64,000 nucleotides of DNA from Galbibacter orientalis DSM 19592 (GCF_000260115.1 NZ_JH651379.1:2831466-2895465), one strand, 5' to 3'. Counted from the first letter of the stretch, positions 44,036 through 53,892 are shown. Notes: generated by a model not told the origin, from the letters alone. A program made the numbers and translations.

Positions 44036-46504
44036 ATGCACTTTATAGATGTAGTTTTACCGATTCCGTTAGAAAAAACATTTACTTATGTTGTTTCAGA
44101 AAAGGAAGCTTCTTTTTTAAAAACGGGAATGCGGGTAGCGGTTCCTTTTGGTAAAACCAAAATCTATACAGCGTTAGTGTATAGAGTGCATCAAACGCTT
44201 CCAGAGACCTATGTTCCGAAAGAAATAGATCAGATTTTAGATGAAGCACCTATAATTTCTGAAAAGCAATTGAAGGAGTGGGAGTGGATAGCATCCTATT
44301 ATATGTGTTCGTTAGGAGAGGTTTTTAAAGCTGCAGTTCCTTCTGCTTTTTTGCTAGAAAGTGAAACGCTAATTCTTAAAAATGAAAGTTTTAATATAGG
44401 CGAAGAAAATAGTTTGGCTGATGATGAATGGTTGGTTTATGAGGCGCTTCAGCATCAATCAATGCTAAAAGTGCAGGAGGTAAGTAGTATTATTGATCGG
44501 AAGAATATTCTTCCTGTACTCAAAAGACTTCTAGAAAAAAATGTAATTCATCTAAAAGAAGAAGTTTACGAGCAATACAAGCCAAAATTAGTGCGCTATA
44601 TAAAATTGGGGAATGCGTATACTTCTGATGAAAAGTTAAGCGAATTATTAGCCTCTTTATCAAATAGGGCTCATAAGCAGCGAGAGGTGATAATGACCCT
44701 TTTTTCTATGGAAGCTACTACAAATAAGCCTATTAAAGTAAAGGATTTAGAGGAAAAAAGTGGTGCATCTTCCGCGGTGGTAAAAACATTGATTGAGAAA
44801 AATATTTTAGAAGAATATCACCTTCAGCAAGATCGAATTCAATATGAAGGGGATAAAGTTTCTAGCTTGAAAGATTTAAATGAATACCAAGCATCCGCAT
44901 TAACCAAAATCAATAATCATTTTAAAACCGATGAGGTTGTTTTGTTGCATGGTGTTACTTCTTCTGGAAAAACAGAAGTGTACGTCAAACTGATAGAGAA
45001 AGTAATAAATGAAGGAAAGCAGGTGTTGTATTTATTGCCAGAAATAGCACTTACAACGCAGCTTATAAAGCGCTTGCAGGATTATTTTGGAGAGAAGGTG
45101 AGTGTGTACCATTCTAAATATTCGGTTAATGAGCGGGTGGAAGTGTGGAATAATATATTGAAATCGGTTTCCAAGGCGCAGATTGTAATTGGAGCGCGTT
45201 CTGCAGTTTTATTACCGTTTTCCAATTTAGGATTGGTTATTGTGGATGAAGAGCATGAGGTTTCTTTTAAGCAATTTGACCCAGCGCCACGTTATCATGC
45301 ACGAGATACTGCTATTGTTTTGGCAAGTTTACATAAAGCTAAAACCTTACTTGGAACAGCTACGCCAAGTATAGAAAGTTTTTACAATACCAAAATTGGG
45401 AAGTATAAGTTAGTAGAAATAAATAGGCGTTACGGAAATGTATTGATGCCAGATATTGAACTTACAGATATTAAAGAAAAGCATCGAAAAAAACGAATGA
45501 CGGGTCATTTTTCAGATCGGTTAATCGAGGCTATGCAAGAAGCTATAGAAGAAGGAGAGCAGATTATCCTTTTTCAAAATAGAAGAGGTTATGCACCTAT
45601 TTTAGAATGTAATACTTGCGGGCACTCGCCACAATGCCCTAATTGTGATGTAAGTTTAACGTACCATCAATATAAAAATCAGTTACGCTGTCATTATTGT
45701 GGGTATGCTATGGCTAAGCAACTTGCATGTGGGGCTTGTGGGAGTAGTGAGTTAGATACCAAAGGTTTTGGTACAGAACAGATTGAGGCAGAACTAAAAG
45801 AAATATTTCCGAAGTTAAAAATTGGGAGAATGGATTCCGATACTACTCGAGGAAAATATGGTTATGAAAAAATAATTACTGCTTTTGAGCAGCAAGAAAT
45901 AGATATTTTGGTAGGAACACAAATGCTTACTAAAGGACTAGATTTTCGGAATGTTAGTTTAGTGGGAGTAATGAATGCCGATAATTTATTGAATTTCCCC
46001 GATTTTAGAGCTCATGAAAGAAGTTTTCAGTTGATACAACAAGTTTCTGGAAGGGCAGGGCGAACCAAAAAAAGAGGAAAAGTTATTATTCAAACTTACA
46101 ATCCCTTTCATCAAGTTTTACAGCAAGCTTCATTGAATAGGTATGAAGAATTATTTACGGATCAAGTTAATGAAAGACGACAATTTAAATATCCGCCTTT
46201 TACAAGAATTATAAAAATTGTTTTTAAAAATAAAGACTATAATAAGGTAAACGAAGCTAGTAGTTGGTATGCTAAAGCCCTGCATACTGTTTTTGATAGT
46301 TATACGAAGACTGAAATTTTAGGTCCAGAGTTTCCGCCAGTTTCTCGTATTAGAAATGAATATTTAAAAAATATTGTTATTAAGGTGCCTCAAAATCAAT
46401 CTACAAAACAAACTAAAGATGCGTTGAGGAAAATTGATAAAACTTTTAATGCAATTGCTGCTTACAGAAGTGTAAGAATAATTTATAATGTAGACGCTTA
46501 TTAA
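44036..46504 (+). CDS. priA: Primosomal protein N' (replication restart helicase)
   Basis: 822 residues from the ATG at 44036 (MHFIDVVLPIPL), the family-typical start; an upstream TTG at 43946 lies in the terminator tail and is unlikely. It has the N-terminal 3'-DNA-binding domain, Walker A GVTSSGKTEVY, the DEAH-like VDEEHEVSFKQ, TATPS and eight zinc-binding cysteines (CNTCGHSPQCPNCD and CHYCG, then CGACGS). Helicase motifs VGTQMLTKGLDF and QVSGRAGR follow. It restarts stalled replication forks. It ends 4 bp into the convergent LytTR gene. Confidence 0.97.
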   Translation: MHFIDVVLPIPLEKTFTYVVSEKEASFLKTGMRVAVPFGKTKIYTALVYRVHQTLPETYVPKEIDQILDEAPIISEKQLKEWEWIASYYMCSLGEVFKAAVPSAFLLESETLILKNESFNIGEENSLADDEWLVYEALQHQSMLKVQEVSSIIDRKNILPVLKRLLEKNVIHLKEEVYEQYKPKLVRYIKLGNAYTSDEKLSELLASLSNRAHKQREVIMTLFSMEATTNKPIKVKDLEEKSGASSAVVKTLIEKNILEEYHLQQDRIQYEGDKVSSLKDLNEYQASALTKINNHFKTDEVVLLHGVTSSGKTEVYVKLIEKVINEGKQVLYLLPEIALTTQLIKRLQDYFGEKVSVYHSKYSVNERVEVWNNILKSVSKAQIVIGARSAVLLPFSNLGLVIVDEEHEVSFKQFDPAPRYHARDTAIVLASLHKAKTLLGTATPSIESFYNTKIGKYKLVEINRRYGNVLMPDIELTDIKEKHRKKRMTGHFSDRLIEAMQEAIEEGEQIILFQNRRGYAPILECNTCGHSPQCPNCDVSLTYHQYKNQLRCHYCGYAMAKQLACGACGSSELDTKGFGTEQIEAELKEIFPKLKIGRMDSDTTRGKYGYEKIITAFEQQEIDILVGTQMLTKGLDFRNVSLVGVMNADNLLNFPDFRAHERSFQLIQQVSGRAGRTKKRGKVIIQTYNPFHQVLQQASLNRYEELFTDQVNERRQFKYPPFTRIIKIVFKNKDYNKVNEASSWYAKALHTVFDSYTKTEILGPEFPPVSRIRNEYLKNIVIKVPQNQSTKQTKDALRKIDKTFNAIAAYRSVRIIYNVDAY

Positions 46505-47199
46505 GGCTGCTGACTACTAAGTGCTTCAGAAAGTTCTTGCTTTTTGTTTCTGCTTAAAGGAATTTGTGTTCCATTTACTTCCACATTTTTACTATTAAAC
46601 TTTTCTACTTTGTCTAAATTCACAATGTAAGATTTGTGAATTCTTAAGAAACGTTCCTGTGGGAGTTCTTTTTCAAAAGACTTCATTGTAGAAAGAATAA
46701 CGATGTTAGCATCGTCGGTTACAAGTTTAATGTAATCTCCTAAGGCTTCTACCCAGTTTATTTCATTTAAAAAAACTTTTCTTTTCTTTAAATTACTTTT
46801 CACAAAGATATGATCGTCGTCTTCTTTGGAAGCTACTTTTAATTTGAAGTTTTCCTGCGCTCTTTTAACAGATGCTTCGAAGCGTTCTTGTGTAATTGGT
46901 TTGTGGAGGTAATCGGTAACATCGTAATCAAAAGCTTTTAAGGCATATTGTGCGCTACCAGTAATTAAAATTACTTGGGGAGGCTCATTTAAAGCCTCTA
47001 ATAAATCAAAACCATTTACTACTGGCATCTCAATATCTAAGAAAATGAGATCTATTGTTTGTTTTTTAAGTCCATTTCTGGCTTCAATAGCATTACTGTA
47101 TTCCGCTACTAAGTTTAGCATCGGATGGTTTTTTATTAACCTAGCAACCGACATACGTTGGATACTAGAGTCATCAACAATAATACAATTCATCTTCAT
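46501..47199 (-). CDS. LytTR-family response regulator
   Basis: 232 residues with a receiver domain (about 3-120; acidic pair Asp9/Asp10, phosphoacceptor Asp55 in IFLDIEMPV, Lys in LHKPI) and a C-terminal LytTR DNA-binding domain (about 135-230; FLRIHKSYIVNLDKVEKF, IPLSRNKKQEL). Partners are LytS-type sensor kinases such as the one at 63205. No kinase is adjacent here, so the partner is elsewhere. Confidence 0.93.
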   Translation of the reverse strand: MKMNCIIVDDSSIQRMSVARLIKNHPMLNLVAEYSNAIEARNGLKKQTIDLIFLDIEMPVVNGFDLLEALNEPPQVILITGSAQYALKAFDYDVTDYLHKPITQERFEASVKRAQENFKLKVASKEDDDHIFVKSNLKKRKVFLNEINWVEALGDYIKLVTDDANIVILSTMKSFEKELPQERFLRIHKSYIVNLDKVEKFNSKNVEVNGTQIPLSRNKKQELSEALSSQQP

Positions 47200-47371
47200 T
47201 TTTACAAACTAGGTATATGGTTGGATAATATATAGTACAATTTTAGTGAAAAATTAGAGGTAAAACAAAAAAAATGTTGTCAAATACCTTATTTTTGTGG
47301 CTTAGAGGGGAAAATCATCCTTCTTTTATCGAAATAACCAAGAGAGGTTTTTTTATTAAAATAATTAATTG

Positions 47372-47379
47372 TACTTTTG
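47372..47379 (+). promoter_or_regulatory. rpsF operon -7 promoter element
   Basis: TACTTTTG followed by CACCC matches the strong flavobacterial TAnnTTTG core and lies 30 bp before the rpsF ATG. A T-rich tract (47348-47355) occupies the -33 region without a clean TTG. Confidence 0.6.
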
Positions 47380-47409
47380 CACCCTTAAAAATTAATAATA
47401 ATATAAGTT

Positions 47410-47748
47410 ATGAATCATTACGAAACTGTTTTCATTCTTAATCCCGTTTTATCTGAGACTCAGATAAAGGAAACAGTTAAGAAGTTTGAAGATTTCTTAA
47501 CCTCTAAAGGGGCAGAGTTTGTATCTAAAGAAGATTGGGGGCTAAAAAAATTAGCGTACCCTATCCAGAACAAAAAAAGTGGATTCTACCACCTTTTTGA
47601 ATTTCAAGTTGCTGGAGAAGCAATTGAGCCTTTTGAATTAGAATTTAGACGCGACGAGCGTGTAATGCGTTATTTAACTGTTAAGTTAGACAAACACGCT
47701 ATCGCTTGGGCAGAAAAAAGAAGAACAAAACTTAAACAAAAAGCTTAG
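47410..47748 (+). CDS. rpsF: 30S ribosomal protein S6
   Basis: 112 residues. The S6 fold begins [16 protein letters not shown], with [21 protein letters not shown] and [13 protein letters not shown]. It is the first gene of rpsF-rpsR-rplI and binds S18 in the small-subunit platform. There is a 5-bp gap to rpsR. Confidence 0.98.
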   Translation: MNHYETVFILNPVLSETQIKETVKKFEDFLTSKGAEFVSKEDWGLKKLAYPIQNKKSGFYHLFEFQVAGEAIEPFELEFRRDERVMRYLTVKLDKHAIAWAEKRRTKLKQKA

Positions 47749-47753
47749 TAATT

Positions 47754-48050
47754 ATGTCATCTATAGAGCAACAAGCAAAAGGAAAAAAAGACGGAGAGAT
47801 TAGATATCTAACTCCACTTAATATAGAAACCAATAAGACAAAGAAATATTGTCGTTTCAAAAAGTCAGGTATCAAGTATATCGATTATAAAGATCCAGAC
47901 TTTTTATTAAAATTGGTTAATGAACAAGGTAAGATTTTACCAAGAAGGTTAACCGGAACATCATTAAAGTATCAAAGAAAAGTGTCTGTAGCAATCAAAA
48001 GATGTCGTCACATAGCTTTAATGCCATACGTAGCAGATTTATTAAAATAA
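47754..48050 (+). CDS. rpsR: 30S ribosomal protein S18
   Basis: 98 residues. Motifs are [35 protein letters not shown] and [21 protein letters not shown], with the Bacteroidota N-terminal extension. It pairs with S6 on the ribosome. It lies between rpsF and rplI. Confidence 0.98.
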   Translation: MSSIEQQAKGKKDGEIRYLTPLNIETNKTKKYCRFKKSGIKYIDYKDPDFLLKLVNEQGKILPRRLTGTSLKYQRKVSVAIKRCRHIALMPYVADLLK

Positions 48051-48062
48051 AAGAAGGTAACC

Positions 48063-48518
48063 ATGGAATTAATATTAAAGAAAGACGTAGAGAATTTAGG
48101 TTTTAAAGACGATGTGGTGACTGTAAAGAATGGTTACGGACGTAACTTTCTAATCCCACAAGGTCAAGCAATTTTGGCTACCAGTTCTGCAAAAAAAGTA
48201 TTGGCTGAAAACTTAAAGCAAAGAGCTTTTAAAGAAAAGAAAGTAATTGCTGATGCTCAAAAAGTTGCAGATCAACTTAAAGATCTTACTATAAAAATTA
48301 CAGCAAAAGCTGGAGCAGGAAATAAATTATTCGGATCTATTGGAAATGCAGATCTTTCTGAAGCAATTCAAAAAGAAGCTAATTTAGCAGTAGAAAAGAA
48401 ATATATCAGCATCTTAGGAGGTAACGTAAAAGTTGCTGGTCCTTATGAGGCTACTATAAGATTACACAGAGAAGTAGTTGTTAATTTCCCTTTCGAAGTA
48501 GTTGTAGAAGGAAAATAA
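48063..48518 (+). CDS. rplI: 50S ribosomal protein L9
   Basis: 151 residues with the N-terminal rRNA-binding domain (MELILKKDVENLGFKDDVV, VKNGYGRNFLIPQG), a connecting helix and the C-terminal domain (KLFGSIGNADLSEAI). It is the last gene of the ribosomal operon, followed by a terminator. Confidence 0.98.
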   Translation: MELILKKDVENLGFKDDVVTVKNGYGRNFLIPQGQAILATSSAKKVLAENLKQRAFKEKKVIADAQKVADQLKDLTIKITAKAGAGNKLFGSIGNADLSEAIQKEANLAVEKKYISILGGNVKVAGPYEATIRLHREVVVNFPFEVVVEGK

Positions 48519-48547
48519 TAAACATCATTCTTTATAAGAAATAGCTT

Positions 48548-48588
48548 GAGGCTGTATTAAAATTTAGTTTTTAATCAGCCTCTTTCTT
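48548..48588 (+). terminator. Terminator of the rpsF-rpsR-rplI operon
   Basis: GAGGCTG (48548-48554) pairs with CAGCCTC (48576-48582), and the inner ATTAAAA pairs with TTTTTAAT. It is followed by TTTCTTATTTTT and lies 30 bp after the rplI stop. Confidence 0.8.
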
Positions 48589-48616
48589 ATTTTTACAAAC
48601 TCATAATATTTTTTTA

Positions 48617-49090
48617 GTGAAGTATAGAAGACTTACAAAGGAGCAGTTAGAAGAAATGCATCAAGAATTTATAAACTTCTTGGCAGCACAAACTATAACT
48701 GTTGATGAATGGAACGATATTAAAAAGAATAAACCGCAAGTGGCTGAAGACGAAATAGATGTTTTTAGCGATTTGGTTTGGGAAGGTGTTTTAAGTAAAG
48801 TAACCTACTTAGAAAATATTTCAGCTACCGAAATGCATTTATTTCATTTAGGTGAAAAGGAAATGAGATTAATTGCAGTACGTGTACATCAACCAGGGGT
48901 AAACCTAACTACTAAAGAAGGTTTTGCTTGGTTTAAAAACAACTTTTTAACGGATGCTGTTGAAATGATGGTAGCCGCAAAAGCATATACCGAAGATAGA
49001 AATAAAGATAAGTTTGAGCTTATTGAAAAAGGTGCAGTAATTACCAAAGGAGAATTATTTACCTATTTTGATGAGATTTTACCTAATTGA
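48617..49090 (+). CDS. DUF6495 family protein, GTG start
   Basis: 157 residues starting at GTG 48617 with MKYRRLTKEQLEEMHQEF, the conserved N terminus of this flavobacterial family; the first ATG lies 14 codons in and would remove conserved sequence. It is soluble, acidic, without a signal peptide. Conserved later segments are FSDLVWEGVLSKVTYLENIS and FAWFKNNFL. The function is unknown. It lies between the ribosomal operon and hisS. Confidence 0.8.
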   Translation: MKYRRLTKEQLEEMHQEFINFLAAQTITVDEWNDIKKNKPQVAEDEIDVFSDLVWEGVLSKVTYLENISATEMHLFHLGEKEMRLIAVRVHQPGVNLTTKEGFAWFKNNFLTDAVEMMVAAKAYTEDRNKDKFELIEKGAVITKGELFTYFDEILPN

Positions 49091-49202
49091 GGTGAAAAAG
49101 TAGAAAGTTAAAAAGTTAAAAAACAGATAGTTATACTTGTATTATTAACTTATAATTTGATTTTAATTACTAGTAATAAACCAACAACGAGCAATAGATA
49201 CA

Positions 49203-50573
49203 ATGGCACAAAAACCCAGTATAGCAAAAGGAACTAGAGATTTTACTCCTGAGGAAGTTTCAAAACGTAATTATATAATTAGTACCATTAAAAGGCATTT
49301 TGAAACTTTTGGATTCCTTCCAATTGAAACGCCTAGTTTTGAAAACTCAGACACTTTAATGGGGAAATACGGGGATGAAGGTGACCGATTGATATTTAAA
49401 ATTCTGAATTCTGGCGACTTTCTTTCCAAGGTAGACAATGCTTTGTACGAAAAGAAAGATGCAAATGCTTTAACTTCAAAAATTTCGGAAAAAGCATTGC
49501 GTTACGATTTAACTGTTCCCTTTGCTCGGTATGTAGTAATGCACCAAAACGAAATTGACTTGCCTTTTAAGCGGTATCAAGTGCAACCTGTTTGGCGTGC
49601 CGACAGACCTCAAAAGGGACGTTTTAGAGAGTTTTATCAGTGTGATGCCGATGTGGTAGGCTCTAAATCGCTTTGGCAAGAGGTGGAATTTGTACAGTTG
49701 TATGATGCTGTTTTTAATAGTTTGAAGCTAGAGGGGATAACTATTAAAATGAATAATAGAAAAATACTTTCTGGAATAGCAGAAGTTATTGGTGCTAAAG
49801 ATAAACTCATAGATTTTACAGTAGCATTAGATAAGCTAGATAAAATTGGCGAAGATGGTGTGAAAAGGGAGATGTTGGAAAAAGGAATTAGCGAGGAAGC
49901 ACTTACTAAAGTTCAACCTTTATTTTCTTTTACAGGGAGTAATACAGATAAATTAAACAGCCTTCGTTCTCTACTGGAAACATCGGAAGAAGGGATGAAA
50001 GGAGTAGAAGAATTAAGTTTTATAATGGAAGCAATTGCTACTTTGGGACTTAAAACTGCTACCTTAGATTTGGATGTTACGCTAGCGCGTGGTTTAAATT
50101 ATTATACAGGTGCTATTTTTGAAGTAAGTGCTCCTTCCGAAGTTAAAATGGGCTCTATAGGTGGCGGTGGTCGTTATGACGATCTAACGGGTATTTTTGG
50201 CTTAAAAGATGTAAGTGGCGTTGGAATTTCTTTTGGATTGGATAGAATTTATTTGGTTTTAGAAGAATTAAATCTTTTTCCTGAAGAGGTGTTAGAAAGT
50301 ACAAAAGTATTATTCTTAAACTTTGGAGAAACAGAAGCTTTATATTGTTTAAAAGCACTTAAAAAACTGCGTGAAGTAGACGTAAAATCGGAAATGTATC
50401 CTGATGATGCTAAGATGAAAAAACAAATGAATTTTGCTAACAAAAGAAATATTCCTTTTGTAGTATTAGCGGGTTCAAAAGAAATCCAAGAAGAAAAGTT
50501 TACATTAAAAAACATGAAGACCGGAGAACAATTTGAAGTAACTACAGAAGAATTAATAGAAAAAGTAAGCTAG
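49203..50573 (+). CDS. hisS: Histidyl-tRNA synthetase
   Basis: 456 residues, class II synthetase. Motifs are GTRDFTPEE at the N terminus, [15 protein letters not shown] (motif 1), [23 protein letters not shown] in part (motif 2), [15 protein letters not shown] (histidine-binding) and GGGGRYDDL, with [11 protein letters not shown] (motif 3). The C-terminal anticodon-binding domain is complete. It charges tRNA-His. Confidence 0.97.
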   Translation: MAQKPSIAKGTRDFTPEEVSKRNYIISTIKRHFETFGFLPIETPSFENSDTLMGKYGDEGDRLIFKILNSGDFLSKVDNALYEKKDANALTSKISEKALRYDLTVPFARYVVMHQNEIDLPFKRYQVQPVWRADRPQKGRFREFYQCDADVVGSKSLWQEVEFVQLYDAVFNSLKLEGITIKMNNRKILSGIAEVIGAKDKLIDFTVALDKLDKIGEDGVKREMLEKGISEEALTKVQPLFSFTGSNTDKLNSLRSLLETSEEGMKGVEELSFIMEAIATLGLKTATLDLDVTLARGLNYYTGAIFEVSAPSEVKMGSIGGGGRYDDLTGIFGLKDVSGVGISFGLDRIYLVLEELNLFPEEVLESTKVLFLNFGETEALYCLKALKKLREVDVKSEMYPDDAKMKKQMNFANKRNIPFVVLAGSKEIQEEKFTLKNMKTGEQFEVTTEELIEKVS

Positions 50574-50635
50574 AATATAGGCTTTATGCTGTTGTTCAGT
50601 GTTCTGTGCTCAGTTGGCAGTATTCAGTTGGCAAT

Positions 50636-50990
50636 GCTCAGTAGGCAGATTGCAGTAGGTTTCTGGTTTTTAGTTTATGGTTTATGGTAAACTAAAATCT
50701 GACTTCCGACTCCTTCTATAATAGTAGGCAGTGCTCAGTAGGCAGATTGCAGTAAGTTTTTGGTTTGTAGTTTATGGTTTCTGGTGAACTAAAATCTGAC
50801 TTCCGACTCCTTCTATAATAGTAGGCAGTGTTCAGTTGGCAGATTGCAGTAGGTTTTTGGTTTTTAGTTTATGGTTTTGGAAAACTAAAATCTGACTTCC
50901 GACTTCTTCTATAATAGTAGGCAGTGCTCAGTAGGCAGATTGCAGTAGGTTTCTGGTAAACTAAAATCTAACTTCCGACTACCGACTCCC
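50636..50990. repeat. 97-bp tandem repeat, nearly four copies
   Basis: Copies begin at 50636, 50733, 50830 and 50926 with G(C/T)TCAGT(A/T)GGCAGATTGCAG. Each then has a TTTATGG-rich segment and AACTAAAATCTGACTTCCGA, then CTTCTATAATAGTAGGCAGT. The unit is 97, 97 and 96 bp. The fourth copy lacks about 20 bp inside and diverges at the end. The high similarity between copies points to recent amplification. Confidence 0.92.
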
Positions 50991-50998
50991 GATTTCTT

Positions 50999-51030
50999 CA
51001 ATCTTTCAATCTTTCAATCTTTCAATTTTT
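50999..51030. repeat. Octamer array CAATCTTT x4
   Basis: Three exact CAATCTTT units and one CAATTTTT unit run in tandem directly after the 97-bp repeat. Confidence 0.85.
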
Positions 51031-51112
51031 CAATAAGTAGTAGGTTTATGGTAAACTAAGAACTTTCAAAAGAATACGAACACAAAGTCTATATGATTTT
51101 GTCAGTCTTCAG

Positions 51113-51133
51113 TCTTGTCTCTTGTCTCTTGTC
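51113..51133. repeat. Heptamer array TCTTGTC x3
   Basis: Three exact TCTTGTC units run in tandem. They are preceded by two related CAGTCTT units and followed by TTCCGAC, a word also found inside the 97-bp repeat. Confidence 0.8.
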
Positions 51134-51419
51134 TTCCGACTAATTTCAGTTAAAAAAAGACATCAATATCCAACATAATTAAGAAGTAACAACATTTTTT
51201 TAGACCAACAACAGTAAGCTGTAGCTGAACAACATACAGAAATATATTTTTAAAAATAAGCGCTTTAATCAAAGGAATTAGCATAATAAATTTCTAATTT
51301 TAGAAGGTTATTTTATAATTAAATTTTAACCAACCTACTAAATGAAATCTGTTTGGATTCCAAATTATTAAGGAAGTACTATGCTTTTTTAACTTCATTT
51401 AGCGCTTATATTTTTTAGA

Positions 51420-52607
51420 TTGAAAACACCTACTAGAATACTTTCTATCGACATTATGAGGGGCTTAACCCTCTTTCTCATGCTTTTTGTTAATGATTTA
51501 TTTGAGCCTGGAGTTCCAAAATGGCTAGTACATAGCAAAGCTACCGAAGATGCTATGGGACTCGCAGATTGGGTGTTCCCAGGGTTCTTATTCATGGTGG
51601 GACTTTCTATTCCTTTTGCATTCCTATCTAGAAGAAAAAAGGGAGAAGGAGACCTTGAAATTCTCAAACATATTTTAGTAAGAACTTTGAGCCTTTTATT
51701 AATAGGTGTTTTTATGATTAATATCCATGAGATTAATGCTGAGCTTTCAGGAATTAATAAGTATTTATGGGCAATTTTAGTGTATATATCTATTTTTTTA
51801 ATTTGGAATAAATATCCAGAAAACTCCAAATATAATATGCTTTTCAAAGTATTAAAAGGACTAGGGATAGTAGGTTTAGTAGTATTAGCCTATATTTTTA
51901 AAGGAGGAACCGAAGCCCATCCAACTTGGTTAACTACTGGATGGTGGGGTATTTTAGGACTCATAGGATGGGGGTATTTTGCTGGGGCGTTAACTTATTT
52001 ATTTACAAAAGGAAAGTTAGTTGGAGTAGTGCTGTTATGGGGATGCTTTGTTTTACTAAATGTACTATCTCAATTAGAATTATTAGGTTTTTTAAATCCT
52101 ATAAAACCTTATTTTGGAGTTTTAATAAGTGGTAATACGCCTTCCATTGTGCTCTGTGGTTTGGGAGTTGGAATACTTTTAAAAGAAAACAAATCTAATT
52201 TTAAAAGACTCATTAGGATTCTTTTACCATTAGGAATAATAGTGCTTCTTATTGGTTTTGCATTTAGAAATTGGTTTATTATTTCTAAAATCCAAGGAAC
52301 TCCCTCTTGGGCCATGATTTGTAACGGAATAAGCATTCTAGTATTTTGTTTTTTATTTTATGTAATAGATTATTTAAAATTGTCTAGATGGACTGCCCTC
52401 TTTAAACCTGCTGGTCAAAATTCATTAACAACCTATTTAGCTCCAGATATTATTTATTATACTATTTGGGGACTAGGTTGGAATATTCTTATATACAAGC
52501 AAGAAGAATCTGTATTAATCGCTGTAGGAGGGTCTATTCTCTGGGCAATTGCTATGATTGGTTTTGCTGCCTTACTTTCAAAAATTTATATCAGATTAAA
52601 ACTTTAA
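51420..52607 (+). CDS. Multi-helix acyltransferase of the HGSNAT/NagX (DUF5009) family
   Basis: 395 residues starting at TTG 51420 (MKTPTRILSIDIMRGLTLFL); the first ATG is at codon 13 and would remove part of the conserved SIDIMRG motif. It has about ten membrane helices. NDLFEPGVPKWLVHS and LADWVFPGFLFMVGLSIPFA are typical of this family. Relatives include lysosomal heparan-alpha-glucosaminide acetyltransferase and bacterial NagX, linked to amino-sugar uptake. The 4-bp gap to the GH20-like gene implies a two-gene operon for amino-sugar glycans. Confidence 0.85.
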   Translation: MKTPTRILSIDIMRGLTLFLMLFVNDLFEPGVPKWLVHSKATEDAMGLADWVFPGFLFMVGLSIPFAFLSRRKKGEGDLEILKHILVRTLSLLLIGVFMINIHEINAELSGINKYLWAILVYISIFLIWNKYPENSKYNMLFKVLKGLGIVGLVVLAYIFKGGTEAHPTWLTTGWWGILGLIGWGYFAGALTYLFTKGKLVGVVLLWGCFVLLNVLSQLELLGFLNPIKPYFGVLISGNTPSIVLCGLGVGILLKENKSNFKRLIRILLPLGIIVLLIGFAFRNWFIISKIQGTPSWAMICNGISILVFCFLFYVIDYLKLSRWTALFKPAGQNSLTTYLAPDIIYYTIWGLGWNILIYKQEESVLIAVGGSILWAIAMIGFAALLSKIYIRLKL

Positions 52608-52611
52608 AAAA

Positions 52612-53673
52612 ATGAAACAGATTTATTTAGTACTTACATTTTTGATTAGCTGCTGTTTATTACAGGCTCAAAATGAGCTCCCTCTAAAAGGAATTGCTAT
52701 TGCAGCGCCCGCAAAACAAGATGTTAATCGGTTTGTTAAATTTATAAATGAAGAGCTTGCACCTCGAAATATTAATACCATGGTATTGAGAGTGGATTAT
52801 AATTATGAGTATAAATCGCATCCTGAACTGGTAAATAAAAGTGCCCTTTCTTCAGAAGAAATTAATAAAATAGTGGAGGCTTGTAAAAATCATCAAATAG
52901 ATATTATTCCGCAGATAAATTTATTAGGGCACCAGTCGTGGGCAGGTTCTATAGAAAAACTATTAGAGGTATATCCCGAATTTGATGAAACTCCACATGT
53001 TGAAATGCCAGAGGAATACGAATGGCCTAATGAAGATGGGTTGTATTGCAAGAGTTATTGTCCGCTTCATCCAGAAGTACATAAAGTAGTTTTTGATTTA
53101 GTTGATGAAATTGTAGAGGTTTTTCAAGCCAATGCTTTTCATGCAGGAATGGACGAAGTATTTTATATTGGAGATACTAAATGCCCTCGATGTGGCGGAA
53201 GGGATAAAGCCGAATTATACGCTGGAGAAGTTACCAAAATTAGAAACCATTTGGCAAGTAATGGAAAGCGACTTTGGATTTGGGGAGACCGATTAATAGA
53301 TGGTAAAACCACTGGAATGGGAATGTGGGAAGCAAGTATGAATAATACGTACCGAGCCATTAATTTAATTCCTAAGGATGTTATGATTTGCGATTGGCAT
53401 TATGAGCGTGCCGATCCAACGGCAGTGTATTTTGCAATGAACGGTTTTGATGTGGCTACCTGCTCTTGGAGAAAACCAGAAGTAGCCCTCAAGCAACAAC
53501 AAATGCTTAAAGACCTTAAAGCAAATGCCACCGACGAAATGAAAAACCGTTATAGAGGAATGTTGCATACGGTATGGACAAGTGCTGGCAATTTCTTAGA
53601 TATGTTTTATGCCGAAGATAGCAAAGAGGTAAATGAGGCAACAACATTTAAAGCGCTGTTTAAAGCCTCATAA
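52612..53673 (+). CDS. Secreted GH20-like glycoside hydrolase
   Basis: 353 residues with a signal peptide (1-19) and a single TIM-barrel resembling the GH20 catalytic domain. The Asp-Glu catalytic pair is Asp181-Glu182 in FHAGMDEVFYIG. Other barrel landmarks are IIPQINLLGHQSW, KRLWIWGDRLIDG and MLHTVWTSAGNFL. It lacks the N-terminal GH20b domain of classical hexosaminidases. A CPRCGG pair after the catalytic Glu is unusual. The likely substrate is a beta-linked N-acetylhexosamine. Confidence 0.8.
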   Translation: MKQIYLVLTFLISCCLLQAQNELPLKGIAIAAPAKQDVNRFVKFINEELAPRNINTMVLRVDYNYEYKSHPELVNKSALSSEEINKIVEACKNHQIDIIPQINLLGHQSWAGSIEKLLEVYPEFDETPHVEMPEEYEWPNEDGLYCKSYCPLHPEVHKVVFDLVDEIVEVFQANAFHAGMDEVFYIGDTKCPRCGGRDKAELYAGEVTKIRNHLASNGKRLWIWGDRLIDGKTTGMGMWEASMNNTYRAINLIPKDVMICDWHYERADPTAVYFAMNGFDVATCSWRKPEVALKQQQMLKDLKANATDEMKNRYRGMLHTVWTSAGNFLDMFYAEDSKEVNEATTFKALFKAS

Positions 53674-53676
53674 ACC

Positions 53677-53892
53677 TTATAATTCTTCGCATTGATAACC
53701 AAAAGTTTGTAAAGTATTCTTTATGGTTTTAGCGGTTAGATGTACAGTTTCGACCCTGAGGATTTTATCACAATCCTCAAGGTCAAAATTCCACTGTTCG
53801 TTTTTTTGCATTAGTTTATTTAAAGAAGGACGTATTTGTTGTACTTCTTTTTCTTTCCCTACAGAAGTTTTAAATACTAATACTGATTTCAT
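53677..53892 (-). CDS. Small HMA-like protein of unknown function
   Basis: 71 residues from the ATG at 53892 (MKSVLVFKTSVGKEKEVQQI); a TTG six codons upstream is less likely. The size and beta-alpha-beta pattern resemble a heavy-metal-associated ferredoxin-like fold, but the CxxC metal motif is absent. Its stop lies 3 bp from the stop of the convergent GH20-like gene. Confidence 0.65.
   Translation of the reverse strand: MKSVLVFKTSVGKEKEVQQIRPSLNKLMQKNEQWNFDLEDCDKILRVETVHLTAKTIKNTLQTFGYQCEEL

Larger units (their letters stand above)
50574..51419. other. Non-coding region rich in tandem repeats
   Basis: This 846-bp gap between hisS and the acyltransferase gene holds no gene. It contains loose CAGTTGG/CAGTATT-type units (50594-50635), a 97-bp tandem repeat (50636-50990), an octamer array (50999-51030) and a heptamer array (51113-51133). 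The last 280 bp are AT-rich with nothing recognisable. Confidence 0.7.

Noticed and set aside
50636-50990. CRISPR-like array
   Set aside because: The whole 97-bp unit is repeated, including the segments between the shared words, so there are no unique spacers.
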